Positions 1 through 8,217 of a stretch of DNA of 64,000 bases are shown here, piece by piece; position 1 is the first letter of the stretch; the number at the start of each line of letters is the position of its first letter. The notes under the pieces were generated by a model. The model saw only the letters and a program-made list of their open reading frames with translations. It was not told the origin of the DNA and made no database searches. The stretch covers positions 1 through 64,000 of the forward strand of contig JAZQKB010000026.1 in the NCBI GenBank assembly GCA_045541975.1, written 5' to 3'. Source of the DNA: SIG452 sp045541975 (GTDB lineage Bacteria > Bacillota > Clostridia > UMGS1840). A program made the position numbers and the translations under genes.

Positions 1-373
1 ATAGGTAGCATTACCGGTTACGGTAGCGATTTCGGTATCCCAACCAGCGAAGGTGTAGGTGTACTGAGCATCAGCTGCTTTATCGGTAGTTCCTTTGAAG
101 GAAGGAGTAGCACCGTAAGCATAGGTTTCGGTGGTGGTTACGCCATCAACGATCCAGGTAACGGTGTATTCGTTTACAGTTGTGGTATATTGTGCAGTAT
201 AGGTAACATCACCGGTTACTGCAGCAATTGCTTTATCCCAACCAGCAAAGGTGTAGGTGTACTGAGCATCAGCTGCTTTGTCGGTGGTGCCTTTGTAAGA
301 AGGAGTAGTGCCTTCTACATAGGATTCGGTAGTGGTTACGCCGTCAACAATCCAGGTAACGGTGTAGGTTGCC
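1..373 (-). repeat. Tandem coding repeats of about 198 bp in the phosphatase C-terminus
   Basis: Two adjacent units share GTACTGAGCATCAGCTGCTT (at 61 and again at 259), so the period is 198 bp or 66 residues. Each unit encodes YTVTWIVDGVTTTE followed by a TFAGWD segment, the pattern of InlB B-repeat (Flg_new) domains. The array continues past the window edge, so the copy number is unknown. Confidence 0.85.
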
Positions 374-3300
374 GGTTCGGGCAGAACCAGATCACAGTTT
401 TCGTAGTTTAACTGAGCCAGGTATTCGGGTTCAAAATCAGCGTTGGTGGTATCTTCCGGAATCGGTGCGGTTTTGGATAAACGTAAGGAGTAAACAGTTG
501 CAGTTTCGGTACCGTTATTGGTAATGGTAAAGGTATTGGTACCTTTTCTTGCGTAGATGTATTCTACGTCGATAGTACCGTCGTTTGCACCGTTGTTGTT
601 CCAGCCGTACTGAGTCTGGTAAATGTCACCGTAGTAACCTAAATCAGATTCAACTACAAAGTGGTTGGTGTTGTAGTCATCAATCTGCATCTGTAAGTAA
701 CGGAAACCGTTTTCATCTACATCTGCAGTAATTACAACAGAGCTTCCTACAGGCATGGTAACATAGCCGCTACCTGCAACTGCACCACCTTCATAAGCGG
801 TGATGAAGCTGTTGATGTTGGAAGAACCGTCATTTCTACCTAAGTAGATGTGGTTTGCCGGTAAGGGCAGAGTACCAACTTCTGCTTCTGCAATATAATC
901 AACACCCTGACGAGCCAGTTCGGTGAAGGTTAAGGTTGCAGTAGTATCGGTAGTATCAATGGTGTTTGCACCTTTGATTAAGTAGAAGTATTTTTCTGCA
1001 CCTGCAGTTAAGGTTGCAGTGTGACCGGTTTCGTTAGTAATGGTAACAGCTTTGTCAGAAGTTACTTTGTAAGCGCCGGTGTAAGGTGCAGTATAAGTGA
1101 TGGTAGTATCCGGAGTCGGAGTAGGTGCAGTGGTAGGTGTGGGAGTGGGTTCCACAACGGTTTCGGTTTTAACTAAGGGTAAGTAGTCTAAGGAAGCGTC
1201 TGCTCCATTTAAGTCTAATCTACCTAAGTCAATACCGGTGAATACACAGTTGTTAGGACCAACCAGTTCCACGGTGATTACGTTGGTACCTTCTTTTAAG
1301 TAGATGGGCTGGTCAGCGTAAGAACCACTGGTCCAACCAGTCTGATTAACGGTCTGTTCGGTATAGTAACCGTCTTCAGTGGATACTTTAAAGGTGGTAG
1401 TAGAATCTCCGCCAATCCACAGGGCTTGTAACTGCATTGCATACACGCCGGTGTAGGGAACGGTGATTTCATATTTACCCCAGTCACCAGCAACCATGGT
1501 AAACTGACCATTGTTGAAGGGAGAGCTGGAGGTTGCCTGATAGTCAACGCCTTCCACAGCGGAATCTCCGTTGGTGAAGGTGGTCATGGTGTAGATTTCG
1601 CCAACATAACCGTTCTTATGAGAGGTAACATCACTGAATCTACCGGTCCAGGGGGATGCATCAGCACTGATGGTAGGAGTCGGGGTAGGAGCGGAAGTCG
1701 GAGCGGGAGTAGCAGTAGGAGTGGTAGTCGGAACAGGAGTCGGAGTTACAACCGGAGTTGCAGATCCGTCACCGGGGATTCTGTCAGTCTGTTTTAACAG
1801 ATATGCAAAATCCATGGAGTTGCCGGCATCCATTCTACCGATATCGTAGTCTTTAATGTAGAAGGAAGTGGTACCGGTATTTTCAATATATAATGTATTA
1901 GTACCGGTAGCGAAGTAAATGGGCTGGTCCTGACCGGGGGTCATTCTGTTGGTCCAGGTATCTACTTCAGTAATTGCGTAGTCACCGTAGTAACCTGCAC
2001 CGGTAGTTGCTCTGATATTTGCAACACCGCTTAAGCTGGACAGTCTTAACTGCAGAGCATAAACGCCGTCGTAGGGGATACCGGTAACGTCAATTTTAAC
2101 ATATTCGCCGGGAGCGATAGTGGTGTTAAGTTCACCGTCAGAAGTGTAACCGTTGAAGTAACCGTCCTGATCCTGAGCAGCACCTACCCAAACAGCCAGT
2201 TTTTTCGCATCATTCTTAGTGGGGGTAATGCCTGCATCCACTAAATCCTGAGTAGCACCAAACTGAATGTCAGAAATGGTAGTAGCAGCGCTGCCGGTGT
2301 TGGTTACTTTCACAGTAGCTTTGCCAACAGGCAGATACATGATTTCGTAATCTCCGTCGGTACCTGCAGTGTAGTACTGTTCGGTGGTACCAACAGCCAG
2401 ATCGCCGTAGTATTCGTCGTTGGTCAGAACATTTAAGGTGGTGTTACCGCCGGAAGCTTTCACATTTAAATAGTATAAGCCTTCGGTAGCAACGGGTACG
2501 TTAAAGAGTGCCCAACCGCCTGCAGCAATGGTGATTGCAGAGTCATTCACGTTGGTAACGCCTTCGTAAGAGGAAACGTTGCCCCAGAAGGTACCTGCAG
2601 TACCCATTTTGGTAATTGCAGTGCTGGTGATCAGAGTGTTTGCAGGTTCTAAGCCATCAACTCTCTTACAGAAGTCGATGTAATCCATGGAATCATAGCC
2701 GGATGCATCCAGACGACCAAAGTCAAATTCAGAAATGGTGATGGAAGCATCGCCTACGTTTTCAACAGTAATGGTATTGTTGCCTGCAGTGAAATACATT
2801 GCCTGGTCCTGACGCATTGCATCAATGTTGGACCAACCGGTGGTGGTGAAGTAGAAATCACCGTAGTAGTCACCGGAGGTTGCACGCAGGGTAGTGGGAG
2901 AGCTGATGGAAGCACATTTAATCTGCATACCGTATACACCGGTGTAAGGTGCGTTCCAGGTGTAGGATACGGATGCACCGGGTGCTAAGGTTAAGGAAGC
3001 TGCATCGTTTGCAGCAAAGTCACCGTAGTAACCGTTGAAGCCTTCCTGATATTTTACGTTACCAACCCAGGTTAAGGGAACTAACGGATAGTCACCGGTA
3101 GACATGTAGTCTAATAATCTCTGGGGAACGTAGAATCTGTTGTTATAGGGTTCCCAAACAGCAACCTGACCGCCTAAGTCAACATTATCGCCGTTGATGT
3201 TAGCAACAGACTGGTTTGCTTTGATGGAAACATCCACACCGCTGAATTTGAAGGTAGCGCTGGTGTTGGTAGCGCCGTTTTCATCGGTGATGGGGGTGAT

Positions 3301-4560
3301 GCTACCCTGAGAGGTAACATTTACGAACAGCTCGTCAGTAGCTTCTGCTAAGTCTAAGCCTAAGCAGTCTGCAATCCAGGGAGCGATTTCATCGTTATCA
3401 ATAACATTGTTAGTAAAGCTGGAAGCGTTACCGGGAGTAGAGGATGCGCCGGAGGGCATGGTGATGCCGGAGGGAGCATAAATACATAAGGGAACGTTTC
3501 TGCCGGTATGGTCTTTGGAATCCCAGGTAACAGCACCGGTAGAAGTGGGATCTACACCGCTTCTGATGTTAGATACTGCGGTAGACTGATTTTTCACGTT
3601 CATACCACCGGTATCATGGTCAGCGGTCATAACAACGATGGTGTCGCCTTTTGCCTGTGCCCATTCGATTGCCCATTTACAGGTTTCGTCCCATTCGATG
3701 TAGTCACCGATGTTCTGTAATGCATTGTTGTTGTGTCCGCCGGTATCGATCATAGCAGCTTCAATCATAACAGCGAAGCCTTCGTCGCTACCGTCTAAAG
3801 CGGTAACAGCAGCTTTGGTCATATCCAGTAAGCTTGCATCGGTAGAAGATTTTTCAATGTCAAAGGGGTGAGTGTAACCGTTTAAGTTACTCCAGATTTT
3901 ATCACCGCTTTTTACGTTTGCCAAATCGGCTTTGCTGCTTACATAAGTATATCCGCGCTGGGGAATTAAGTTTCTTGCAGCGTCATATTCAGCAATTTCA
4001 ATACCGGGACATAAGTTTACATCATAATCCTGGTAAATTGCCTGTTCAGACAGGGGGAGATACACACCACGGTTAAAATAGTGTGCGGAGAATGCAGCCG
4101 GAGTTGCATGAGCAAATTCGTATTTGGATACAACACCTACTCGTTTGCCTGCAAGTTCTGCAGCTTCCAAAAGGTTTGCTTTCGGATTTAAGTAAGCGTC
4201 AACACCAATGGAATACAGACCTGCTTTGTGACCAACCGCCAGAGCAGTACCTGCTGCCGCAGAGTCGGTAACATCAGCGCCTGCCGGGTAAGTGGTTACA
4301 CCACCAACCAGGTAATCCTTGATGAAGAGTTCGTTGGTTGTTTGTGTAACAGTGTTGGGGTATACAGAGTTAATACCGCCAGCCTGTTTTACTGCATCGG
4401 CAAGAGTAAAGGGTACATAGCCTGCACCGTCACCAATAATATAGATGACGTTTTTAATCTTACCGGTGTTTGCTGCTGACACGGGAGATGCGGTGATAGT
4501 CATCATAGACACAACCATCATCAGGGTCAGAAGCAGAGATAAAAGTTTTCTAAGTCTCAT
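1..4560 (-). CDS. Secreted alkaline phosphatase family protein, giant multidomain, 3' end outside window
   Basis: The gene starts at 4560 after an AAAGGAGA ribosome site and runs off the window edge, giving 1520 codons without a stop. Residues 1-30 are a signal peptide (MRLRKLL, hydrophobic core, ending VSAA). The alkaline phosphatase domain follows: metal-binding IIGDGAG (Asp44), nucleophile motif VTDSAAAGTA (Ser100), an EAAMIDTGGH stretch and MTADHDTGG, the usual order for the family. After roughly residue 450 come several related beta-sandwich-like segments containing YYGD, possibly carbohydrate-binding, separated by two proline/threonine linkers rich in PTPTP. The visible end holds InlB-B/Listeria-Bacteroides-type repeats with YTVTWIVDGVTTT. 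Family knowledge predicts an extracellular metal-dependent phosphomonoesterase or phosphodiesterase; the tail is inferred to attach it to the surface or to glycans. The anchor, if any, lies outside the window. Confidence 0.9.
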   Translation of the reverse strand, partial: MRLRKLLSLLLTLMMVVSMMTITASPVSAANTGKIKNVIYIIGDGAGYVPFTLADAVKQAGGINSVYPNTVTQTTNELFIKDYLVGGVTTYPAGADVTDSAAAGTALAVGHKAGLYSIGVDAYLNPKANLLEAAELAGKRVGVVSKYEFAHATPAAFSAHYFNRGVYLPLSEQAIYQDYDVNLCPGIEIAEYDAARNLIPQRGYTYVSSKADLANVKSGDKIWSNLNGYTHPFDIEKSSTDASLLDMTKAAVTALDGSDEGFAVMIEAAMIDTGGHNNNALQNIGDYIEWDETCKWAIEWAQAKGDTIVVMTADHDTGGMNVKNQSTAVSNIRSGVDPTSTGAVTWDSKDHTGRNVPLCIYAPSGITMPSGASSTPGNASSFTNNVIDNDEIAPWIADCLGLDLAEATDELFVNVTSQGSITPITDENGATNTSATFKFSGVDVSIKANQSVANINGDNVDLGGQVAVWEPYNNRFYVPQRLLDYMSTGDYPLVPLTWVGNVKYQEGFNGYYGDFAANDAASLTLAPGASVSYTWNAPYTGVYGMQIKCASISSPTTLRATSGDYYGDFYFTTTGWSNIDAMRQDQAMYFTAGNNTITVENVGDASITISEFDFGRLDASGYDSMDYIDFCKRVDGLEPANTLITSTAITKMGTAGTFWGNVSSYEGVTNVNDSAITIAAGGWALFNVPVATEGLYYLNVKASGGNTTLNVLTNDEYYGDLAVGTTEQYYTAGTDGDYEIMYLPVGKATVKVTNTGSAATTISDIQFGATQDLVDAGITPTKNDAKKLAVWVGAAQDQDGYFNGYTSDGELNTTIAPGEYVKIDVTGIPYDGVYALQLRLSSLSGVANIRATTGAGYYGDYAITEVDTWTNRMTPGQDQPIYFATGTNTLYIENTGTTSFYIKDYDIGRMDAGNSMDFAYLLKQTDRIPGDGSATPVVTPTPVPTTTPTATPAPTSAPTPTPTISADASPWTGRFSDVTSHKNGYVGEIYTMTTFTNGDSAVEGVDYQATSSSPFNNGQFTMVAGDWGKYEITVPYTGVYAMQLQALWIGGDSTTTFKVSTEDGYYTEQTVNQTGWTSGSYADQPIYLKEGTNVITVELVGPNNCVFTGIDLGRLDLNGADASLDYLPLVKTETVVEPTPTPTTAPTPTPDTTITYTAPYTGAYKVTSDKAVTITNETGHTATLTAGAEKYFYLIKGANTIDTTDTTATLTFTELARQGVDYIAEAEVGTLPLPANHIYLGRNDGSSNINSFITAYEGGAVAGSGYVTMPVGSSVVITADVDENGFRYLQMQIDDYNTNHFVVESDLGYYGDIYQTQYGWNNNGANDGTIDVEYIYARKGTNTFTITNNGTETATVYSLRLSKTAPIPEDTTNADFEPEYLAQLNYENCDLVLPEPATYTVTWIVDGVTTTESYVEGTTPSYKGTTDKAADAQYTYTFAGWDKAIAAVTGDVTYTAQYTTTVNEYTVTWIVDGVTTTETYAYGATPSFKGTTDKAADAQYTYTFAGWDTEIATVTGNATY

Positions 4561-4831
4561 ATGTTGGGTCTCCTTTCTTTTGTTTTTTTATATAAATTTT
4601 TTTTATTCGCACAGTTTCCTAACTTTTTTAGAAAATGCCATACTATTTTATATATATAATATTACAATCCTATTACATTATACACCAACAGACAGGCACA
4701 GTAATATGAAAAATTCAGCAAAAAACCCTAAAAAAACGGCAAAAACCCTCCATTTTTTTGTTAAAAAATTATCAAAATAGATTTGTATGCAATTTTTGGA
4801 AAACTTCTTTGTGAAAAAATTTCCATTTTGG

Positions 4832-4857
4832 CACCAAACTGCTGGTTCGTCATACAA
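4832..4857 (+). promoter_or_regulatory. Possible sporulation sigma-E/sigma-K promoter
   Basis: CATACAAT at 4850-4857 fits the sigma-E -10 consensus (CATACANT) and nearly fits sigma-K (CATANNNTA). An ACC triplet sits 16 bases upstream, where sigma-K -35 elements lie. The gene downstream is a Cys-rich clostridial protein. The assignment is by consensus only; the rest of the 4561-4920 gap is AT-rich and shows no gene. Confidence 0.4.
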
Positions 4858-4920
4858 TGAAAGTGAACCGGGGATTCTGTATGTTTCCTGACGGTTTAAA
4901 ACACGACAGGAGGATTTAAT

Positions 4921-5754
4921 ATGTCGAAAGATTGTGCAACCGGAAGCATCCGTGATGCGGTTTGCATTCATACCGATAAGGTATACGATGCCTGCAAAGA
5001 TAAGGATTGCATTGTGGACGCCAGAGTATATGTGACTCCTTGCGGTCAGGAATTAATTGACCGCTCCATCAACATCAAAGTGAGAAAAGCGGAAATTATT
5101 TGGGTATACACCGATGTGGAGGAAGTACCCTTTAACCGTGGATTTTACACTGTGGACTTAAAATACTTCTTCAAGGTTTACTTAGACGTGTTCACCGGGG
5201 TGGGACGTCCGGTAACCGTGGAAGGATTAGCCACCTTTGATAAAAAGGTGATTCTGTTTGGTTCGGAAGGCAAGGCAAAAAGCTTTACCTCCAAATTCCG
5301 TCCTAATGAAAAGGATATTCAGCTTTCTGTGAAAAATAATCTGCCGGAAGCTATTGTGGAAGTAGTGGAACCCATCGCATTGTCTGCCAAGGTAGTGGAA
5401 CGCCACCAGCACCACTGCTGCTGCGAAATTGACTGCACCAGTCTGCCCAGTGAAATTTGTTCCTGCTTTGATGATGAAATCATCGGGGAAGAACGGGATA
5501 AAAACGTGTATGTCACCTTAGGTCTGTTCTCCATTATCCGTCTGGAACGAAATGTTCAGCTGTTGGTGCCTGTTTACGATTTCTGTGTTCCGGATAAAGA
5601 ATGTGTAGGTGCTACCGAAGATAATCCTTGTGACCTGTTTGATAACATCACTTTCCCTGTGGACGAATTTTTCCCTCCTAACGCTTGCAGTTTTGACAAT
5701 AACACCTTATCCACCCCCAGAGAAACCAATCAGAGAAATTGCGGCTGCAAATAG
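4921..5754 (+). CDS. Cys-rich conserved clostridial protein, possible spore-layer protein
   Basis: 277 residues, start set by AGGAGG seven bases upstream. I do not recognise an enzyme family. The protein is soluble, without signal peptide or membrane segment, and has many cysteines: an N-terminal CKDKDC motif (near 26-31), a central HHCCCEIDC cluster (about 165-173), CSC near 181, and a C-terminal CGCK. Proteins with a similar N-terminal DKVYD-CKDKDC segment occur, as I recall, widely in Clostridia and are usually annotated hypothetical. Cys-rich composition and the sporulation-like promoter upstream suggest a spore coat or exosporium component, but this is inference. It is monocistronic and followed directly by the nested inverted-repeat element. 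Confidence 0.75.
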   Translation: MSKDCATGSIRDAVCIHTDKVYDACKDKDCIVDARVYVTPCGQELIDRSINIKVRKAEIIWVYTDVEEVPFNRGFYTVDLKYFFKVYLDVFTGVGRPVTVEGLATFDKKVILFGSEGKAKSFTSKFRPNEKDIQLSVKNNLPEAIVEVVEPIALSAKVVERHQHHCCCEIDCTSLPSEICSCFDDEIIGEERDKNVYVTLGLFSIIRLERNVQLLVPVYDFCVPDKECVGATEDNPCDLFDNITFPVDEFFPPNACSFDNNTLSTPRETNQRNCGCK

Positions 5755-5756
5755 TC

Positions 5757-5901
5757 GGGAATGTGAAAAAACTTCTGAACGCAAGAAATATTCTTGCTAT
5801 CAACAAACCTCACCACTTGACGTACATCCGGTACGTCTTGGGGTAACCCGAAGCTGATGCTTCGGTTCAGTTTGCTGATTAAAAGCTTTTTTCCGATTCC
5901 C
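5757..5901. repeat. Nested inverted-repeat (multibranched) element
   Basis: Starting two bases after the stop codon, this segment folds as a cloverleaf. The outer stem pairs 5757-5762, 5765-5771 and 5772-5774 with 5896-5901, 5887-5893 and 5883-5885. Inside are hairpin GCAAGAA/TTCTTGC (5781-5797), a second-level stem ATCAACAAAC/GTTTGCTGAT (5799-5808 with 5870-5879, one mismatch), and two perfect 7-bp hairpins, GACGTAC/GTACGTC (5819-5837) and CCGAAGC/GCTTCGG (5848-5864). It could be a 3'-UTR RNA structure or a palindromic mobile repeat. No coding potential is evident. Confidence 0.75.
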
Positions 5902-5930
5902 AAAACGCTATTGTACCCATAGCAAAAATA

Positions 5931-5959
5931 AAAAAAAGAGGCGTTATGCCTCTTTTTTT
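5931..5959. terminator. Bidirectional intrinsic terminator
   Basis: AGAGGC/GCCTCT stem with flanking A and T runs and a 5-base loop. It lies between two convergent genes and includes the last codons and stop of the leftward phosphatase gene. Confidence 0.85.
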
Positions 5960-6405
5960 ATGCCTAAATGTTTCAACAATCCATGGCAACCTGCCACCAC
6001 ATCCCGATAGGTCTCATCAAAGTTTCCGGTGTACCAGGGATCTGCAATGTCGCCACCTTCTGAAAAGTCCAACAGCTTCTTCACTTTTCCCAGAGAATCT
6101 GTTCCGATGATGCGGTTTAAGTTTTTAACATTCCAGGAATCCATAGGGATGATATAATCGTAGATTTCGTAGTCTTTTTTGGTTAATTGAACGGCATGTT
6201 TTCCGGCAGTGGAAATGCCGTATTCCTGAAGTTTTTTTCTGGTGCCGGGGTGGACGGGATTTCCGATTTCTTCCCGGCTGGTAGCAGAGGATGCAATCTG
6301 AAATTCTTCTGCTATCCCAAGTTTTCTGACCATATCTTTTAACACAAATTCTGCCATGGGACTTCTGCAGATATTTCCGTGGCAAACAAACATAATTTTT
6401 ATCAT
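5944..6405 (-). CDS. Low molecular weight protein-tyrosine phosphatase
   Basis: 153 residues, the normal family size. The N-terminal P-loop CHGNICRSP (residues 8-16) is the CX5R active site with the nucleophilic cysteine and phosphate-binding arginine. The general acid is the Asp of the DPWYTGNFDETY segment near residue 120, the family's DP motif. The start follows GGGAGG by six bases. It is a cytosolic enzyme that removes phosphate from tyrosine or low molecular weight esters. In Firmicutes such proteins are often partners of tyrosine kinases in capsule control, but no kinase is nearby and the gene is monocistronic. Confidence 0.92.
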   Translation of the reverse strand: MIKIMFVCHGNICRSPMAEFVLKDMVRKLGIAEEFQIASSATSREEIGNPVHPGTRKKLQEYGISTAGKHAVQLTKKDYEIYDYIIPMDSWNVKNLNRIIGTDSLGKVKKLLDFSEGGDIADPWYTGNFDETYRDVVAGCHGLLKHLGIKKEA

Positions 6406-6437
6406 AAAATCCTCCCAATGAACTGTAAGGTGTGTTT

Positions 6438-6466
6438 ATTATATCACGGTATCACGAATTTTACAA
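6438..6466 (-). promoter_or_regulatory. Sigma-A promoter of the tyrosine phosphatase gene
   Basis: On the minus strand TTGTAA and TATAAT are separated by 17 bases, about 30 bases upstream of the start codon. Confidence 0.7.
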
Positions 6467-6484
6467 GAGTTCTGGCAGAATCCA

Positions 6485-6513
6485 TTGACAAAAATAGTCG
6501 CTTGTGATAAGAT
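6485..6513 (+). promoter_or_regulatory. Sigma-A promoter of the amidohydrolase operon
   Basis: TTGACA, 17-base spacer, TAAGAT, 36 bases upstream of the start at 6550. Confidence 0.65.
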
Positions 6514-6549
6514 TTTTTTAAAAATTTAACCAAAAAGCGAGGAACAGTT

Positions 6550-8202
6550 ATGAAAATTATAGACATGCATATCCACGCCTGGGGCACCAAACCGGATCCG
6601 GATCTGCTGATTCAAAAAATGGAAGAAGCGGGAGTCTGGGGCGGTTGTGTGATGTCTTCCCAGCCTTTGGAATCCAACCCCAGAATCGGTCTTTCTTTTG
6701 AAGAAAGAATCCAGGAGGTCTTTGCCTGGCAAAAAGGATATGAAGACAGAATTTTCCCCATCATCTGGATTCATCCCAAAGAAGAAAACCTTGCCCAAAA
6801 GGTCAAGGATGCTGTAAAACGTGGCATCTGCGGATTTAAAATGATTTGCAAGGATTTTGATGTGTATTCCGAGGAAACTATGGCAATTCTTCGTACCATT
6901 GCAGAATTGAATGTTCCGGTACTGTTTCATTCAGGAATTTTGTGGGACGGAACTGATTCCTCCAAACATAACCGTCCTGTTCACTGGGAAGCTCTATCTC
7001 AAATTCCCGGACTTCGGTTTTCCTTGGGACATTGCTCCTGGCCGTGGATTGACGAATGCTTTGCAGTATACGGACAGTTTTTAAATGCCCAAAGCCACGG
7101 AAATCCTGCGGAAATGTTTTTTGATACTACCCCGGGAACACCCCTGATTTACCGAAAAGACCTGTTATATAAGCTGTTTGTGGGTGGTTACGATACCGGC
7201 CACAACGTGATGTTCGGGTCGGATTGCTTTGCTTATGATTATAAGCCGGAGTGGACAGGAAAATGGCTGAAAACTGATGGAGAGCTGATGCGGGAATTTG
7301 GTGTCAGCCGTGAAATTTTTGAAAACTATTATTACCGCAATGTGATGCGTTTTTTAGGAAAAGGACCGCAAGTTTCTCATGATATTCCCGTTCCCGATAA
7401 TGCAGGTGGTTGGAAAGCTACCAATCCTGAAGTGCCGAAAATCATTGAAAAGTGGTATCAAAAACTGTCATTCCCAAACTATTTTGACGAAGAATTTTAC
7501 CGTGCACTCCGTGAAATCCCCGTTTCTGATATCCTTACTGCATCCACCTATGACGCCACCTGTCAGGACGGAAAACGGAATCTGCTGTCGACACTTTTTA
7601 TGGCAGAAGAATATGCAAAAAACTGTCAGAAGCAAGGAATTTCTGAAGAAATTCTGTTGGATTCTCTTTCGGAGTTGGTCAATTATACTCATATTTTCAG
7701 CGATCTGAAAAACGAACTTGCTCTTGGTAGAATGGACTGGATTTTACGAATTTTAAAGGGCGAAATTCTAAAGTTGGGAAGATTGCAGTTTGCTTTGGAA
7801 CCATCCATGGTGGATATTTTTGAAAAGGGCATCAAAAAAGGGGACACTGTGTTACGGTGCTACATCCCCGGAGGGGAAAAATTAAGCAGAGAAACAGTAG
7901 CTTCTTCCATTCAACAGGCGAAAGAATTTTTTGGAGAGTACATCATCGTGGTAACCTCCTGGTTACTGGATGATTCTTTGAAAGAATTGTTGCCGGAGGA
8001 TAGCAATATTTTAACATTCCAATCCTTATTTGAAACGGTAAAACGAGAAGAGTCCGACGCCATTTTACGTTTTGTTTTCCGCTGGAATACCAACCGGTTC
8101 AGTGTGAAACATGCATCCTCTTACAATGCTTTTTCCGAAGGAGTTAAGCAGGCAATGTTGGCAGGCAAAAAATTCTACGAAGTAACCGGTTATTTCAAAT
8201 AA
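6550..8202 (+). CDS. Amidohydrolase (TIM barrel) fused to an acyltransferase-like C-terminal domain
   Basis: 550 residues. Residues 1-275 form an amidohydrolase_2-type barrel: MKIIDMHIHAWG with the metal-binding HxH (7-9), a VLFHSG strand near 130, SLGHCSW near 157, and a MFGSDCF motif with the terminal catalytic Asp near 223. Residues 310-550 do not resemble amidohydrolases. They match what I know of the NAT_N (DUF5596) plus GNAT_C pair: a helical part, then LRCYIPGG, a TSWLLD motif and SNILTFQ. The fusion suggests that hydrolysis and acyl transfer act on the same compound, but the substrate is unknown. The start follows GAGGA. The FliB-like gene begins 15 bases downstream, probably in the same operon. 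Confidence 0.75.
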   Translation: MKIIDMHIHAWGTKPDPDLLIQKMEEAGVWGGCVMSSQPLESNPRIGLSFEERIQEVFAWQKGYEDRIFPIIWIHPKEENLAQKVKDAVKRGICGFKMICKDFDVYSEETMAILRTIAELNVPVLFHSGILWDGTDSSKHNRPVHWEALSQIPGLRFSLGHCSWPWIDECFAVYGQFLNAQSHGNPAEMFFDTTPGTPLIYRKDLLYKLFVGGYDTGHNVMFGSDCFAYDYKPEWTGKWLKTDGELMREFGVSREIFENYYYRNVMRFLGKGPQVSHDIPVPDNAGGWKATNPEVPKIIEKWYQKLSFPNYFDEEFYRALREIPVSDILTASTYDATCQDGKRNLLSTLFMAEEYAKNCQKQGISEEILLDSLSELVNYTHIFSDLKNELALGRMDWILRILKGEILKLGRLQFALEPSMVDIFEKGIKKGDTVLRCYIPGGEKLSRETVASSIQQAKEFFGEYIIVVTSWLLDDSLKELLPEDSNILTFQSLFETVKREESDAILRFVFRWNTNRFSVKHASSYNAFSEGVKQAMLAGKKFYEVTGYFK

Positions 8203-8217
8203 AAAAAGGAGAGGAAA

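Noticed and set aside
1..373. CRISPR-like array from the regular repeats near the window start
   Set aside because: The repeats are long, coding and in frame (66 residues per unit) with no short spacers.
5227..5534. Minus-strand frames opposite the Cys-rich gene and similar antisense frames across the window
   Set aside because: They lack ribosome sites and domain motifs and lie fully opposite well-supported genes.
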